Shown here piece by piece: positions 7,833-16,780 of a stretch of 63,709 nucleotides of DNA (positions are counted from its first letter, which is position 1; the number at the start of each line of letters is the position of its first letter). A program made the position numbers and the translations under genes. The notes beneath the pieces are model-generated. The model was given only the letters and a program-made list of their open reading frames with translations, was not told the origin of the DNA and ran no database searches. Origin of the DNA: Sivonenia sp049582005 (lineage in GTDB: Bacteria > Cyanobacteriota > Cyanobacteriia > Gloeobacterales > PMM-0068). Location: the NCBI GenBank assembly GCA_049582005.1, contig JBAUTB010000142.1, positions 1-63,709 of the forward strand. Reading direction: 5' to 3'.

Positions 7833-8828
7833 TTACACCAACGCTGGGTCAGCCATATACTGTTCTGCCAAAGTTACTTCATGGGGACTGCCCATAATCA
7901 CAGGCACCCGCTGGTGAAGCTGGGTAGGGACAATATCAAGAATGCGCTCTGTGCCTGTAGTAGCTTTTCCTCCCGCCTTTTCAAGGACGTAGGCCAGAGG
8001 ATTGGCTTCATAGAGGAGACGGAGCTTGCCCTCGGGATTTTTAGCCGTTCCGGGATAGAGGAAAACCCCTCCATGCAAAAGAGTGCGGTGGATATCGGCA
8101 ACCAGAGAACCGACATAGCGTCCACTGTAGCCCTTCGTGTTCTTGATATGGTCCACGTAGGCTTGAATTTGAGGAGACCAATTTTGATAGTTGGCCTCGT
8201 TCACGCTGTAATACTTACCCTTCTCCGGAATACGCATATGGGGGTGAGAAAGCAGAAATTCTCCAATCCCCGCATCCAGGGTAAAGCCATTCACTTCATC
8301 CCCGGTGCTGTAGACCATCATGGTGCTCGGACCATAAAGAATATAGCCAGCGGCGACTTGCTGGACTCCAGGCTGGAGCAAACTTGCTTCCGGTGAAACG
8401 GCATGCTTTTGACGAAGCACAGCAAAACTAGAGCCAACCGTAACATCACAGTCCAGGTTAGAAGACCCATCTAAGGGGTCAATCAAAAGAGAATAGCCGC
8501 CCACGGGACAGGCCTGAATTAAATGCTCTGGGCCTTCCAGCTCTTCAGAAACCAAGACACAGATTAGGCCGGTATCTCGGAAAGCCCGGATAAAGGTTTC
8601 GTTGGCGTACTCATCCATTTTGCGGACTTCTTCGCCTTGAACGTTAATATCGCCTGTAAAACCAAGTGCTTCCTCGATCAACCCTGCCCGGCTCAGTTCA
8701 CGACTAATTACCCGTGCCGCCAGACTAATTTGAATGAGCAGGGCACTAAATTCCCCTGTGGCCTCTACTTGTTTGCGTTGATTTTGGAGAATGAAATTAT
8801 GTAGCGTAATGCCTCTCGTAGATTCCAT
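7833..8828 (-). CDS. fbp: Fructose-1,6-bisphosphatase, class I
   Basis: This enzyme removes the C1 phosphate from fructose 1,6-bisphosphate in gluconeogenesis and the Calvin cycle. The 331-residue product has the metal and substrate motif DPLDGSSN at 117-124, with GEEVRKMDEYANE upstream and VSEELE as the metal-site loop. I chose the ATG at 8828 because AAGAGGA lies 5 bases before it. The frame is open to a TTG at 8858, which would overlap the previous gene by 8 bases. It follows the pentapeptide protein gene on the same strand with a 22-base gap, so the two may be cotranscribed. Confidence 0.93.
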   Translation of the reverse strand: MESTRGITLHNFILQNQRKQVEATGEFSALLIQISLAARVISRELSRAGLIEEALGFTGDINVQGEEVRKMDEYANETFIRAFRDTGLICVLVSEELEGPEHLIQACPVGGYSLLIDPLDGSSNLDCDVTVGSSFAVLRQKHAVSPEASLLQPGVQQVAAGYILYGPSTMMVYSTGDEVNGFTLDAGIGEFLLSHPHMRIPEKGKYYSVNEANYQNWSPQIQAYVDHIKNTKGYSGRYVGSLVADIHRTLLHGGVFLYPGTAKNPEGKLRLLYEANPLAYVLEKAGGKATTGTERILDIVPTQLHQRVPVIMGSPHEVTLAEQYMADPALV

Positions 8829-8850
8829 AATGTCCTCTTTCATGGATGGA

Positions 8851-10836
8851 CTATACAAGCTCTTCTGCGGGCACGGCCTGGGTATCTAACTCTGTTCCCC
8901 TCAAACAAGCCCCGCTCAGCTCTGCCCCCGTCAATATGGCCGATTCCAGGTTGGCACACAGTAGATTGCTATTACGCAGATTCGCACCCGTCAAATAGGC
9001 TCCTGTCAGGTTTGCTCCTTCCAGGTTTGCTCCTTCCAAATTTGCACCCGTTAGATTGGCCCCACTGAGGTCAGCCCCTTCCAAATTCGTTCCCGTTAGG
9101 TCCGTTCCTCTCAGATCACTACCGCGCAGGTCCGATTCCAGCATAGACATCCCACTGAGATTGGCGCCTCCCAGGAAAGAGCCCGCCAGAGAAGCCTGGT
9201 TTAGCTGTGCACCCACCAAAATAGCTCCCCGCAAATCGGCGTTGCGCAGGTCTGCCTTATTCATATGCGCTCCCGTGAGGTCTGCCCCTCGCAAGGAAGC
9301 CCTCAGATTTGCCTGGAAGGCTTGAATCCCCGTCAAATCCGCACCCGCCAATTGGGCCTGTTCTAAATTGGCACTGGTAAAATCTGCCCCACTCAGGTCT
9401 TTTCCTTCCAAACGACTTTCCCGCAAGTCCGCACCCCGGAATTGCTTGGTACTCGTCGTTTCCATGTATCCAGATAACCAACTGGAAGGAATGGCTTGGG
9501 GCCTGGTGGGCATGTTCAAGAATCCCATTTCCGCCAGACGCACCACATGGCCTAGGGTTTCCACCAATTTGGGGTCCCAGAGACGGCCTGCTTCTTCCTG
9601 ACAGCGAGCAAAAGCTTCTCCCAAGGTCAGGGCGGGGCGAGTACCGCGAGGTTGCGTCATTTTTTGGAAGTGAGCCACCAGTCCCAAAATTCTAGATCCC
9701 TGAGGGATTTCCTCCCCCTTCAGGCCATCAGGCTTGCCAGAGCCATCCCAGGCTTCTTTTTTACGGGCAATGATCTGGGTGATCGCATTCAGCTCAGGCA
9801 TAGCACCCAAGAGTTTCACCGCGTGCATCGGATGATTCTCTAGGATCTCCCGCTCTTGGTCGTTCAGGTCATCTTCGGCTTTGAGGAATAAAGTTTGAGA
9901 AGCTTGGGCTAGCCCCACGCGGTGGAGTAAGGCCGCCAAGCGCAATCGACGGATGGACAGAGGCGACAATTGAAGCATCTGGCCCAGGGTTTCCGCCAAG
10001 GCGGCCACCTGCAGCGAGGCCATCGGATTGTAGGGGTCTTTGGCATCTACCTGTTGGGCAATGCGTAAGAAAGCCTGGAGTTTATTGGCTGTTAGGTTAC
10101 GCCCCAAAGGTGTGGGCTGCAGTAAGCGCTCTGTTTCTGCACTGTAGGCGAACAGCTTATCTTCAGTCTCCTGAAGATTGGCCACAATTTGGGTAATAAC
10201 GCCACTTAAGTCTTCTTGCTTCGTCGTTTCTATCTTGTGGATTGCTTCGGCCCGAGCCCGCATGCTTCTTTCTAACGGTGGGTCGTAGACTCCAATACGG
10301 TCCAAAGCAAGGTGCGCGGCTTGATAGACCAACGATTCATCAAAGGTCCAAAGTCCATAGAACTTGCGGTCCAGATCCTCTTCAGGACGCCCTCCCGGGC
10401 CATAGTCTTCCTCGGTCAATTCCTGGCAAAGGCAAGCCGCTGCATAGTCTGGAGCCAGGATAATCAAATTCCATTCTTCAGCGACCGGATCATCCGTGGA
10501 CAGGCTGAGCAGATGGACATTCTCCATACTGCCGGTAGGATGTTGGGTAAAACCGCTACTTTCCACCGCCATAATCACCACATCTTGCGCGTGTTTGGCC
10601 AATTCCTGATAACGGTCTGCCTCTTCGAGATACCATTTACCTTGCTGGAAGGTGCTAATCATCAAGGGGAGGTCTTTTGATTTAACCCCAGTGCGTAATA
10701 CATGGTCTTCCATCGCATGGCAGATAGCTACCAGCGTATTTTTGAAATAGACACGGAATGTCTCAGGCAGGTTGCCGTCGACAGCATCCTGCTCAAGCTG
10801 TTCCCTCAGGTTGTAAAGAATCGAGTTTTTACGCAC
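8851..10836 (-). CDS. DICT - degenerate HD-GYP - pentapeptide repeat protein
   Basis: The 661-residue protein has three parts. Residues about 30-210 resemble a DICT sensory domain (ISTFQQGKWYLEEADRYQELA). Residues about 260-440 resemble an HD-GYP domain, but the metal-binding HD is HR (LLHRVGLAQ) and the usual HHE before WDGSG is RKKE, while DGSGKPDGLKGEEIP is kept. It is therefore probably catalytically dead. Residues about 465-650 are A(D/N)LxG pentapeptide repeats forming a right-handed beta helix. The GTG start directly abuts the stop of the DUF2993 gene upstream (TAGGTG), implying translational coupling. It probably acts as a sensor or scaffold; its partner is unknown. Confidence 0.8.
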   Translation of the reverse strand: MRKNSILYNLREQLEQDAVDGNLPETFRVYFKNTLVAICHAMEDHVLRTGVKSKDLPLMISTFQQGKWYLEEADRYQELAKHAQDVVIMAVESSGFTQHPTGSMENVHLLSLSTDDPVAEEWNLIILAPDYAAACLCQELTEEDYGPGGRPEEDLDRKFYGLWTFDESLVYQAAHLALDRIGVYDPPLERSMRARAEAIHKIETTKQEDLSGVITQIVANLQETEDKLFAYSAETERLLQPTPLGRNLTANKLQAFLRIAQQVDAKDPYNPMASLQVAALAETLGQMLQLSPLSIRRLRLAALLHRVGLAQASQTLFLKAEDDLNDQEREILENHPMHAVKLLGAMPELNAITQIIARKKEAWDGSGKPDGLKGEEIPQGSRILGLVAHFQKMTQPRGTRPALTLGEAFARCQEEAGRLWDPKLVETLGHVVRLAEMGFLNMPTRPQAIPSSWLSGYMETTSTKQFRGADLRESRLEGKDLSGADFTSANLEQAQLAGADLTGIQAFQANLRASLRGADLTGAHMNKADLRNADLRGAILVGAQLNQASLAGSFLGGANLSGMSMLESDLRGSDLRGTDLTGTNLEGADLSGANLTGANLEGANLEGANLTGAYLTGANLRNSNLLCANLESAILTGAELSGACLRGTELDTQAVPAEELV

Positions 10837-11586
10837 CTACCCCCCCATTCCCGGAAAATGACGAATCTTAGCAGAACCATCGAACGTAAGTTGCCCTCGA
10901 CGAATATCACAGCGGTGCATTCGCAAAGCAACCCCGTCTAGCGAGAATTTATCTAGGTCCATCAAGCTATTGATGTGACCTAAGATGGCTTGAGCTACTG
11001 CCTGGGATCGTTCACTGCCTTCTATTATGGAGTCACTGAACAAAATGCGACGGTCTTCTTCTAAAGTAACCTTCGTCCGCAAGCGGATATCCAGCGGTTC
11101 GCTCTCTTTTCCCACGGAAATCTGACTATAAAGTAGCAGAATCCCCCCATCTTGGAGTTCCACGCCCGTATTCTTGAAATTGAGCGGTTCTCCTTCAAAA
11201 GTCAGCATTTGCAGCTTTTCCATAATGAAGGGAGTATTGAACGAGCGGCTGAGGTCTTTCTCGGTCAGCACTACACTTATCGTTCCGCTGGTGGGTTGAC
11301 GGAGCTTAATCTTCCCTCCCATTAAGTTACTCAAGTCAATGGCAATGGCCTGCACCCGCAGGTCCATGCGGGCTACCCGCAACCCGTTGCGCATTTCCAA
11401 GCCACGACCGACTAAATCAAAGCCATCAAGACTCCCCTGCAGGATCTTGCTGACAGGATTGGCCCGGACCTTAGCATTCAAGCTTTCGGTTGTCTTGAAT
11501 AGAGCGGCGATAGCTGCAGTAGCTACCGAACCGACCCATTCATCTCCCCCTTTATTTTGAAACGGAGAGAAAAGGGAACTGAGCAT
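10837..11586 (-). CDS. DUF2993 (LmeA-like) lipid-binding protein
   Basis: The 249-residue protein fits the DUF2993 family common in cyanobacteria and actinobacteria, whose actinobacterial member LmeA binds phospholipid. It has alternating amphipathic strands (MDLRVQAIAIDLSNLMGGKI, then GTISVVLTEKDLSRSFN and LTFEGEPLNFK) but no clear signal peptide or membrane span. The stop codon is followed directly by the start of the DICT/pentapeptide gene. The function in cyanobacteria is not known. Confidence 0.7.
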   Translation of the reverse strand: MLSSLFSPFQNKGGDEWVGSVATAAIAALFKTTESLNAKVRANPVSKILQGSLDGFDLVGRGLEMRNGLRVARMDLRVQAIAIDLSNLMGGKIKLRQPTSGTISVVLTEKDLSRSFNTPFIMEKLQMLTFEGEPLNFKNTGVELQDGGILLLYSQISVGKESEPLDIRLRTKVTLEEDRRILFSDSIIEGSERSQAVAQAILGHINSLMDLDKFSLDGVALRMHRCDIRRGQLTFDGSAKIRHFPGMGG

Positions 11587-11696
11587 GTGCGGCTTCCCAA
11601 ACGCAGCAGTAGTAAAGAGCCGCAGAAGAACCGGGCGCTTCTTTCATCCTATAAGAGGTTTTCGGATTCTTGAGTACAAATAAGCTATGCGCTAAA

Positions 11697-11918
11697 TTAA
11701 GCTTGCTTATCGACTGCTGAAGAATCCTTTGACGCAAGAGGTTTGGCCTCTTCTGCAGAACCTCTTTTCAGTTCTGCTTCAAACTCATTGGAAGCTTGCC
11801 TAAAACTCTTTGTCGCTTGCCCAAGCGTTTTTCCCAGTTCTGGAATTTTCTTAGGGCCGAAAATTAGTAGGGCTACTACTGCTATTGCGCCTAATTCCAA
11901 AGGACCCAAGCCGAACAT
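11697..11918 (-). CDS. tatA: Sec-independent translocase subunit TatA
   Basis: TatA oligomers form the twin-arginine transport pore for folded proteins. The 73-residue protein has a short N-terminal membrane helix (LGPLELGAIAVVALLIFG), the FGPKKIPELGKTLGQATKSF hinge and amphipathic helix, and an acidic hydrophilic tail. FG at the end of the membrane helix is the family hallmark. A length of 73 fits TatA/E better than TatB. No tatC is present in this window. Confidence 0.93.
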   Translation of the reverse strand: MFGLGPLELGAIAVVALLIFGPKKIPELGKTLGQATKSFRQASNEFEAELKRGSAEEAKPLASKDSSAVDKQA

Positions 11919-11996
11919 ATAGATACCAATACTTCAGATAGCCTCAGTATAGCGAACTGTAGCTGGGAAGAAGGATAATCGCAGCCAGGATAGGGA

Positions 11997-12338
11997 CTAG
12001 GATAGGGGAAACAGGAGGCGATAGTAGCACAGACTATTGATCGCCAGTAAGGTCAAGCTTGCAGCATGGATTTGCCAACCCAGAGGGGAGGGGGCTACTT
12101 TTTCGCTCACCATAGCGAGGAGCGCAGCATTGACGGAATAGGTCAGCGCCAGCATCTGGAACGCCCACCAGTCGGACCCAAAACCGATTAGACCCGAAAC
12201 AAACGCTAATAGAAACATGACAAGCGCCACGGCTCGAGGAGGGTCTACTTCGCTCCAGTGGCGCAGTTCTTCCACACTGCGGCTCAATTTGGCATATAGG
12301 TTTTGTGGAAACGACACGCGCATAACGGGGAGATTCAT
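11997..12338 (-). CDS. Small membrane protein, unknown function
   Basis: From the ATG at 12338 the product is 113 residues. It has two or three hydrophobic segments (about 33-52, 54-72 and 83-110) after a soluble N-terminal part rich in basic and acidic residues. I do not recognise a family. The frame is open further upstream, but those codons overlap the end of the glycosyltransferase gene, so the shorter start is preferred. It follows that gene by 13 bases on the same strand and is probably cotranscribed. Confidence 0.65.
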   Translation of the reverse strand: MNLPVMRVSFPQNLYAKLSRSVEELRHWSEVDPPRAVALVMFLLAFVSGLIGFGSDWWAFQMLALTYSVNAALLAMVSEKVAPSPLGWQIHAASLTLLAINSLCYYRLLFPLS

Positions 12339-12351
12339 TACTGCCGTTAGA

Positions 12352-13545
12352 TTAGCAAACTCCCACCTTTTGCTGCCACCATTGCACCGTCTGTTCGGTA
12401 ATGATATCCCAGGCAAATCTTTGCTGGACCGCTTGTTGCGCATTATGAGCCAGTTTTTGGGCCAGGTCCTGATGGGTCAAAAGCCGCAGAATCGCCCAGG
12501 CGAGATGAGCGCCACTTTTAGGCGGGACTTTGAGGCCACTATATTCATCCGCCACAATTTCAGCGAGTCCACCCACATCAGAAACAACGATAGGGACTCC
12601 TGCTGCCATTGCTTCCAGGGCCACAATGCCAAATGGCTCGTAGAGACTGGGGAATGAACCTATATCAGCAACCCGGATCAAAGCCTGGAGTTCTTCCTCG
12701 GGGAGGTACCCTGTGAACTGCACCTGTTTTGCTACCCCTAACTTCTGACTACGACGTTGGAGTTCCTCCAGATACGGTCCACGGCCCACGAGGACGGCCC
12801 TGGCATTGGGCATATTGCCCAACAAATGCGGCATTGCCTCAACTAGATAGCGAGCTCCTTTTTCATGGACCATGCGCCCGACAAAAAGAATCAGTTTCTG
12901 GTCTTTGGTGACGTAGCGCCCTCGCACTTCAGCTTTTTCTTCTGGGCTAAATTCAGGGTGGGTGTCCACTTGGATACCATTCGGGAAAATGCCAATTTTG
13001 CTGGCGGGGACCTGGAATAGGATCTGAAGTTCTTCTTTCATCGATTTAGAACAAACGATGAGGCTATCAGCCCGATGGGTGAGCCATTCTTCCATCTTGT
13101 GTATATGGCGCTGGAGGGCATCGTGTATTCCACCCATCCGTCCGGATTCTGTGGCGTGCACGGTTGCACTCAAATGAATCTTCCACTGCTCTTGGAGGGC
13201 GAGGCCTGCTTCCGCTGTGAGCCAATCGTGGCAATGGATGAGGTCAAAAGGTTGTTCTTTATGAAAGGCTGGAGCTTTTTCCCGAATCTGCTGGTTAAAA
13301 GTGCGGACCCACCCCAAGAAATCTTCATCGGCCGCGGGCGGATGTAAAACATAATCGACGTGGACACCCTTCAGAGTTTGGGTCTTAGCCCTGCTGTATT
13401 CATCGCTGCCTTCATCGGGGGCAACGGTCAAGACATGGACTTCATGGCCTTGAGCAACCAAGGTTTCACAGAGTCCTTCGCAGTGCCTTGCCAATCCACC
13501 AACAATCCGTGGAGGATATTCCCAAGTGAGTTCAAGAATCCGCAT
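12352..13545 (-). CDS. Glycosyltransferase family 4 (glycogen-synthase-like)
   Basis: The 397-residue GT-B enzyme begins MRILELTWEYPPRIVGGLARH, the nucleotide-sugar loop of family 4. It has LFVGRMVHEKGARYLVEA in the middle and the catalytic EPFGIVALEAMAAGVP motif near residue 300. The N-terminal WEYPPRIVGGLARH pattern is like GT4 glycogen/glucan synthases, but the acceptor cannot be read from sequence. A separate GT5 glycogen synthase is encoded at 46660-48063. It lies 66 bases downstream of dnaX on the same strand. Confidence 0.85.
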   Translation of the reverse strand: MRILELTWEYPPRIVGGLARHCEGLCETLVAQGHEVHVLTVAPDEGSDEYSRAKTQTLKGVHVDYVLHPPAADEDFLGWVRTFNQQIREKAPAFHKEQPFDLIHCHDWLTAEAGLALQEQWKIHLSATVHATESGRMGGIHDALQRHIHKMEEWLTHRADSLIVCSKSMKEELQILFQVPASKIGIFPNGIQVDTHPEFSPEEKAEVRGRYVTKDQKLILFVGRMVHEKGARYLVEAMPHLLGNMPNARAVLVGRGPYLEELQRRSQKLGVAKQVQFTGYLPEEELQALIRVADIGSFPSLYEPFGIVALEAMAAGVPIVVSDVGGLAEIVADEYSGLKVPPKSGAHLAWAILRLLTHQDLAQKLAHNAQQAVQQRFAWDIITEQTVQWWQQKVGVC

Positions 13546-13611
13546 AGCCTGGGTGCAAAAAGTACCTTATTGTCCCATGCGCCCTGGTTTAAAAAGCGGA
13601 TTGCCCCACGT

Positions 13612-15546
13612 TTAAAAGTCGATGTCATCATCATCGTCCTCCGCTTCCACTGGGACAAGCAAAGGACGATCGGTTTTAACAGGCACTGCCTGATCGGTCT
13701 CTGACACAATCTGGCCTGCAAAGAAGTCGGCCAAAGAATGGGAAGCCCTATCTAGTTCCCCCATGTCATGGAGTGCGACTTTGCGCGGCCGTTCCGATGA
13801 ACCATGCGCGGGAGTCACAGGCAAAAAAGCTTCTTCCCGTCTGGGTTTGATGGGGGGTTCCTCGTCTTCTTTCGGCAAAATAGAAATCCGGGAAGGGAGG
13901 TCTCTCACCATGGAGGGAGCCGGTTCCGCGGACCGAAAAGCTTGAGCGGGGGAAGAAACCACGACTTCCGGTAGATCCTCTTCTGGCATAGCCTCTGTTT
14001 CTTTTCTCAGAACAAAAGTCACTTCCATCGGGATATAGCCCAGGGTTTCGAGGAAGGCTTTGTCAAGTCTCTTTTTAGCCAGAAAGGCTTTGAACTGTCT
14101 GATTAAATTGAGGCTGGAAATCCCAAAGACTACTTTGTGGGGCGCTTCTGAAACAGGTTTGATATGGTCTATGAAAAAGGGACGACACTGAATATCTAAA
14201 AGACTGGCAAATTTATCCCAGTCGCGAGCGAGGGTACTAGAACCAGCCCCCGCTGATGTTTTGGCTGGAGGCGGAGAGGGTTTGGTCGGGACCACAGGGG
14301 AGGGTGTAGAAGCTTCTCTAGAGGCCGGAGCGGGAGCGGACACTTTAGGAGGAGCATAAGCGGGCTCACGTTCGTCTGCCACAGGTTTAGCCGTAGGAGC
14401 AGTCCTGGAAGTGAGCGGACGAGACAGTGGGCTTATAGGGGCAAGCGTAGGGGCTTTCGCTTCTGTCTCTTGCAGAAGTCCCAGTAGCGTCACTTCCAGC
14501 CATAGCCTGGGCTGGGTCGTGTTTTTGATCAAGGGTTCAGAAGCTTTGAGGCGTTCTTGAACCGAGAGAATTTGAGACAAACTAAAGTTTTTCGCCCGCT
14601 CCAGGAGCGCTGTCCAGGTGGCAGCGGTCACGGAGACTAAGTCCCGACGGTCAGGAGATTGTTGGGCAATCAACAGATCGCGACAAAAAGCCGTCAAGTC
14701 CTGAATCACCTGAATCGGTTCTTTGCCCGTATCCATCAACCGACGGGTCTGGGTTAAGACCTGGATGCTGTCCCCCGCGCTTATGCTATCCCAGAGGATA
14801 AGCAAATCTCGTTCTGGAACAGCCCCCACCAGATTCCAAATCGCTTCAACCCCAATTTCTCCCTCTAAAAGACTGAGTTGGTCTAGCAAACTCTCCGCAT
14901 CTCGGAGCCCCCCTTGAGCAATCTGCGCGACGAGTTCCACGGCTTCTGCCGAAATCGAAATTCCTTCGACGGTTGCAATATGCGTCAGATGCGTCACCAT
15001 AGCTCCAAGCGGAATGCGCCGGAAGTCAAAGCGCTGACAACGGGAAATAATGGTGGGCAAAACCCGTTGGGCGTCTGTGGTGGCCAGGATAAAGACCACC
15101 CGATTGGGAGGCTCTTCCAGGGTTTTCAGCAAAGCATTGAAGGCAGCGTTGCTCAACATATGCACTTCGTCGATGATATACACCTTAAAACGCGCCTGGA
15201 CCGGAGCAAATTGCGCTCGCTCAATCAATTCCCGAATATTATCTACGCCCGTATTGCTAGCCGCATCAATTTCAATGATGTCTAAGGCAGAACCGCGCGT
15301 GATGCTGGTACAAAGCTCACAGACGCCACAGGGTATGGGAGTAGGTCCCTGGATACAGTTTAGGGACTTTGCCATAATCCGGGCGGTAGAAGTTTTGCCA
15401 GTACCTCTAGAGCCGGTAAATAGATAGGCATGGGCCATCCGGTCCGAACGGATTGCACTACTCAGTGTACGGACAATCGCTTCTTGCCCGACAATTTCCA
15501 AAAAGGTTTGAGGACGGTACTTGTGATAGAGAGGTTCGTAGGTCAT
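13612..15546 (-). CDS. dnaX: DNA polymerase III subunit gamma/tau
   Basis: This is the clamp-loader ATPase that loads the beta sliding clamp and couples the polymerase to the helicase. The 644-residue product has Walker A GSRGTGKT at 45-52, a zinc site at Cys64, 73, 76 and 79, DEVH for Walker B, and the SRC arginine finger region (ISRCQRFDF). The C-terminal third is low-complexity, rich in proline, alanine and serine from about residue 380, followed by a polymerase-binding-like region and an acidic DDDDDIDF end. No intein interrupts it, unlike some cyanobacterial dnaX genes. Confidence 0.95.
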   Translation of the reverse strand: MTYEPLYHKYRPQTFLEIVGQEAIVRTLSSAIRSDRMAHAYLFTGSRGTGKTSTARIMAKSLNCIQGPTPIPCGVCELCTSITRGSALDIIEIDAASNTGVDNIRELIERAQFAPVQARFKVYIIDEVHMLSNAAFNALLKTLEEPPNRVVFILATTDAQRVLPTIISRCQRFDFRRIPLGAMVTHLTHIATVEGISISAEAVELVAQIAQGGLRDAESLLDQLSLLEGEIGVEAIWNLVGAVPERDLLILWDSISAGDSIQVLTQTRRLMDTGKEPIQVIQDLTAFCRDLLIAQQSPDRRDLVSVTAATWTALLERAKNFSLSQILSVQERLKASEPLIKNTTQPRLWLEVTLLGLLQETEAKAPTLAPISPLSRPLTSRTAPTAKPVADEREPAYAPPKVSAPAPASREASTPSPVVPTKPSPPPAKTSAGAGSSTLARDWDKFASLLDIQCRPFFIDHIKPVSEAPHKVVFGISSLNLIRQFKAFLAKKRLDKAFLETLGYIPMEVTFVLRKETEAMPEEDLPEVVVSSPAQAFRSAEPAPSMVRDLPSRISILPKEDEEPPIKPRREEAFLPVTPAHGSSERPRKVALHDMGELDRASHSLADFFAGQIVSETDQAVPVKTDRPLLVPVEAEDDDDDIDF

Positions 15547-15830
15547 ACCAAGACTATCTTCCCGCTTTTTCCCGCTTTGCGCGACCTTTCTAAAACAGGT
15601 CGAGAAAAGAAAATTTTAGGTTTGGAGGACCCTATTATCGAGTAATTTTAGTCCTTCTAGCACCGGGATTGCTCGGGAGGAGTCTCCTAGAACCTCTGGA
15701 ATAAGTCACATGGGCTCAGGCATGCGGTAAAAGCGTAGCCGGATTTGTTAGAATGCAAAAATCTAAATCCAGCAGTAGGGTCATTTTTTGTCCTTGTTGA
15801 CTTGGTCTAGTTACCTCAAAGAGACAAAAA
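15547..15830. other. Divergent promoter region of dnaX and the RRM gene
   Basis: No gene is seen in these 284 bases. TAGAAT at 15749-15754 could be a -10 for the RRM gene, leaving a leader of about 70 bases. A GGAG/CTCC mini-hairpin near 15676-15690 is weak. Cyanobacterial RRM-protein genes often have long cold-responsive leaders, but I cannot show one here. Confidence 0.35.
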
Positions 15831-16118
15831 ATGACTATATTTGTTGGCAATCTGCCTTTTTCCGTAAGTGAACAAGCCATTACGGATGCTTTTGCTGAGT
15901 ACGGTACTGTAAAGTCTGTCAAAATCCCAACGGATCGTGAAACAGGTCGCCCCCGTGGTTTTGCCTTCGTAGACATGGACAACACAGCGTCCGAAGACAC
16001 CGCTATCAAGGAACTTGACGGCGCAAGCTGGGACAATCGTGCCATCCGCGTTAACAAAGCTGAGCCCAAACCAGAGCGTTCTAACGACAACCGTGGGGGT
16101 GGACGCGGTCGCTATTAA
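15831..16118 (+). CDS. RNA-binding protein, RRM domain with short glycine tail
   Basis: This is a single RRM protein of 95 residues with RNP2 IFVGNLPF at 3-10 and RNP1 RGFAFVDM near 43-50, ending in a short RGGGRGRY tail. It belongs to the cyanobacterial Rbp family, many members of which are cold-induced; some also target mRNA to membranes. The surface aromatic residues needed for RNA stacking (F in RNP2, F and F in RNP1) are present. It is monocistronic, with a terminator downstream. Confidence 0.93.
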   Translation: MTIFVGNLPFSVSEQAITDAFAEYGTVKSVKIPTDRETGRPRGFAFVDMDNTASEDTAIKELDGASWDNRAIRVNKAEPKPERSNDNRGGGRGRY

Positions 16119-16136
16119 GCTGCTGCTTTCGTATTT

Positions 16137-16171
16137 TAAAACCCGACCCTCGATGGGGGGTTGGGTTTTTC
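16137..16171 (+). terminator. Terminator after the RRM gene
   Basis: AACCC at 16140-16144 and CCC at 16147-16149 pair with GGG and GGGTT (up to 16167), with a small internal mismatch, followed by a run of T at 16166-16170. It lies about 20 bases after the stop codon. Confidence 0.7.
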
Positions 16172-16221
16172 CTATCTAGGTCAGACGCTAAAATCAAAGG
16201 GCCTGGAATTTTTGTAAGAAC

Positions 16222-16719
16222 ATGCCCTATCCTCAACGCATTGAACCCCAGCCTGGACAGGAATCCGTTTGGGATTATCCTCGTCCACCCCGTTTGGAAC
16301 CCACCTCCAAGCACCTCACCATCACCTTCCATGGTGAGACGATTGCCGATACCAAGAAAGCTTGGCGGGTCCTAGAAACCAGTCATCCTCCGGTTTACTA
16401 CATTCCACCGGAAGATATCCGCATGGAGTTTTTGACCCGCACTCAGCGCCGCTCTTTCTGTGAATTCAAAGGGTCTGCGAGCTACTGGACGGTGAAAGTA
16501 GGCAGTCAACAAGAAAAAGATTGTGCCTGGAGCTATGAGAATCCCACGGCGACCTTCCAACCGATCAAAGGCTATATCGCCTTCTACGCCAGCAAAATGG
16601 ATGCCTGTTATGTGAATGATGAAGAAGTGGACTCCCAGGAAGGAGATTTCTACGGCGGCTGGATCACGTCCGATATTGTAGGGCCATTTAAGGGTGCAAC
16701 GGGGACTTGGGGCTGGTAA
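16222..16719 (+). CDS. DUF427 domain protein
   Basis: The 165-residue soluble protein fits DUF427: ESVWDYPRPPRLEP, then ETIADTKKAWRVLETSHPPVYYIPPEDI and the CEFKGSASYW motif, ending in the GFYGGW-like DFYGGWITSDIVGPFKG segment. DUF427 proteins form small beta-barrel folds of unknown function and are frequent in cyanobacteria. The gene stands alone between the RRM terminator and a convergent gene. Confidence 0.85.
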   Translation: MPYPQRIEPQPGQESVWDYPRPPRLEPTSKHLTITFHGETIADTKKAWRVLETSHPPVYYIPPEDIRMEFLTRTQRRSFCEFKGSASYWTVKVGSQQEKDCAWSYENPTATFQPIKGYIAFYASKMDACYVNDEEVDSQEGDFYGGWITSDIVGPFKGATGTWGW

Positions 16720-16780
16720 CTATAACCTGCTTGATTGCATGCTCCTCTTGTACAGGCGCGTCTCACCGCATCTCTCTATC

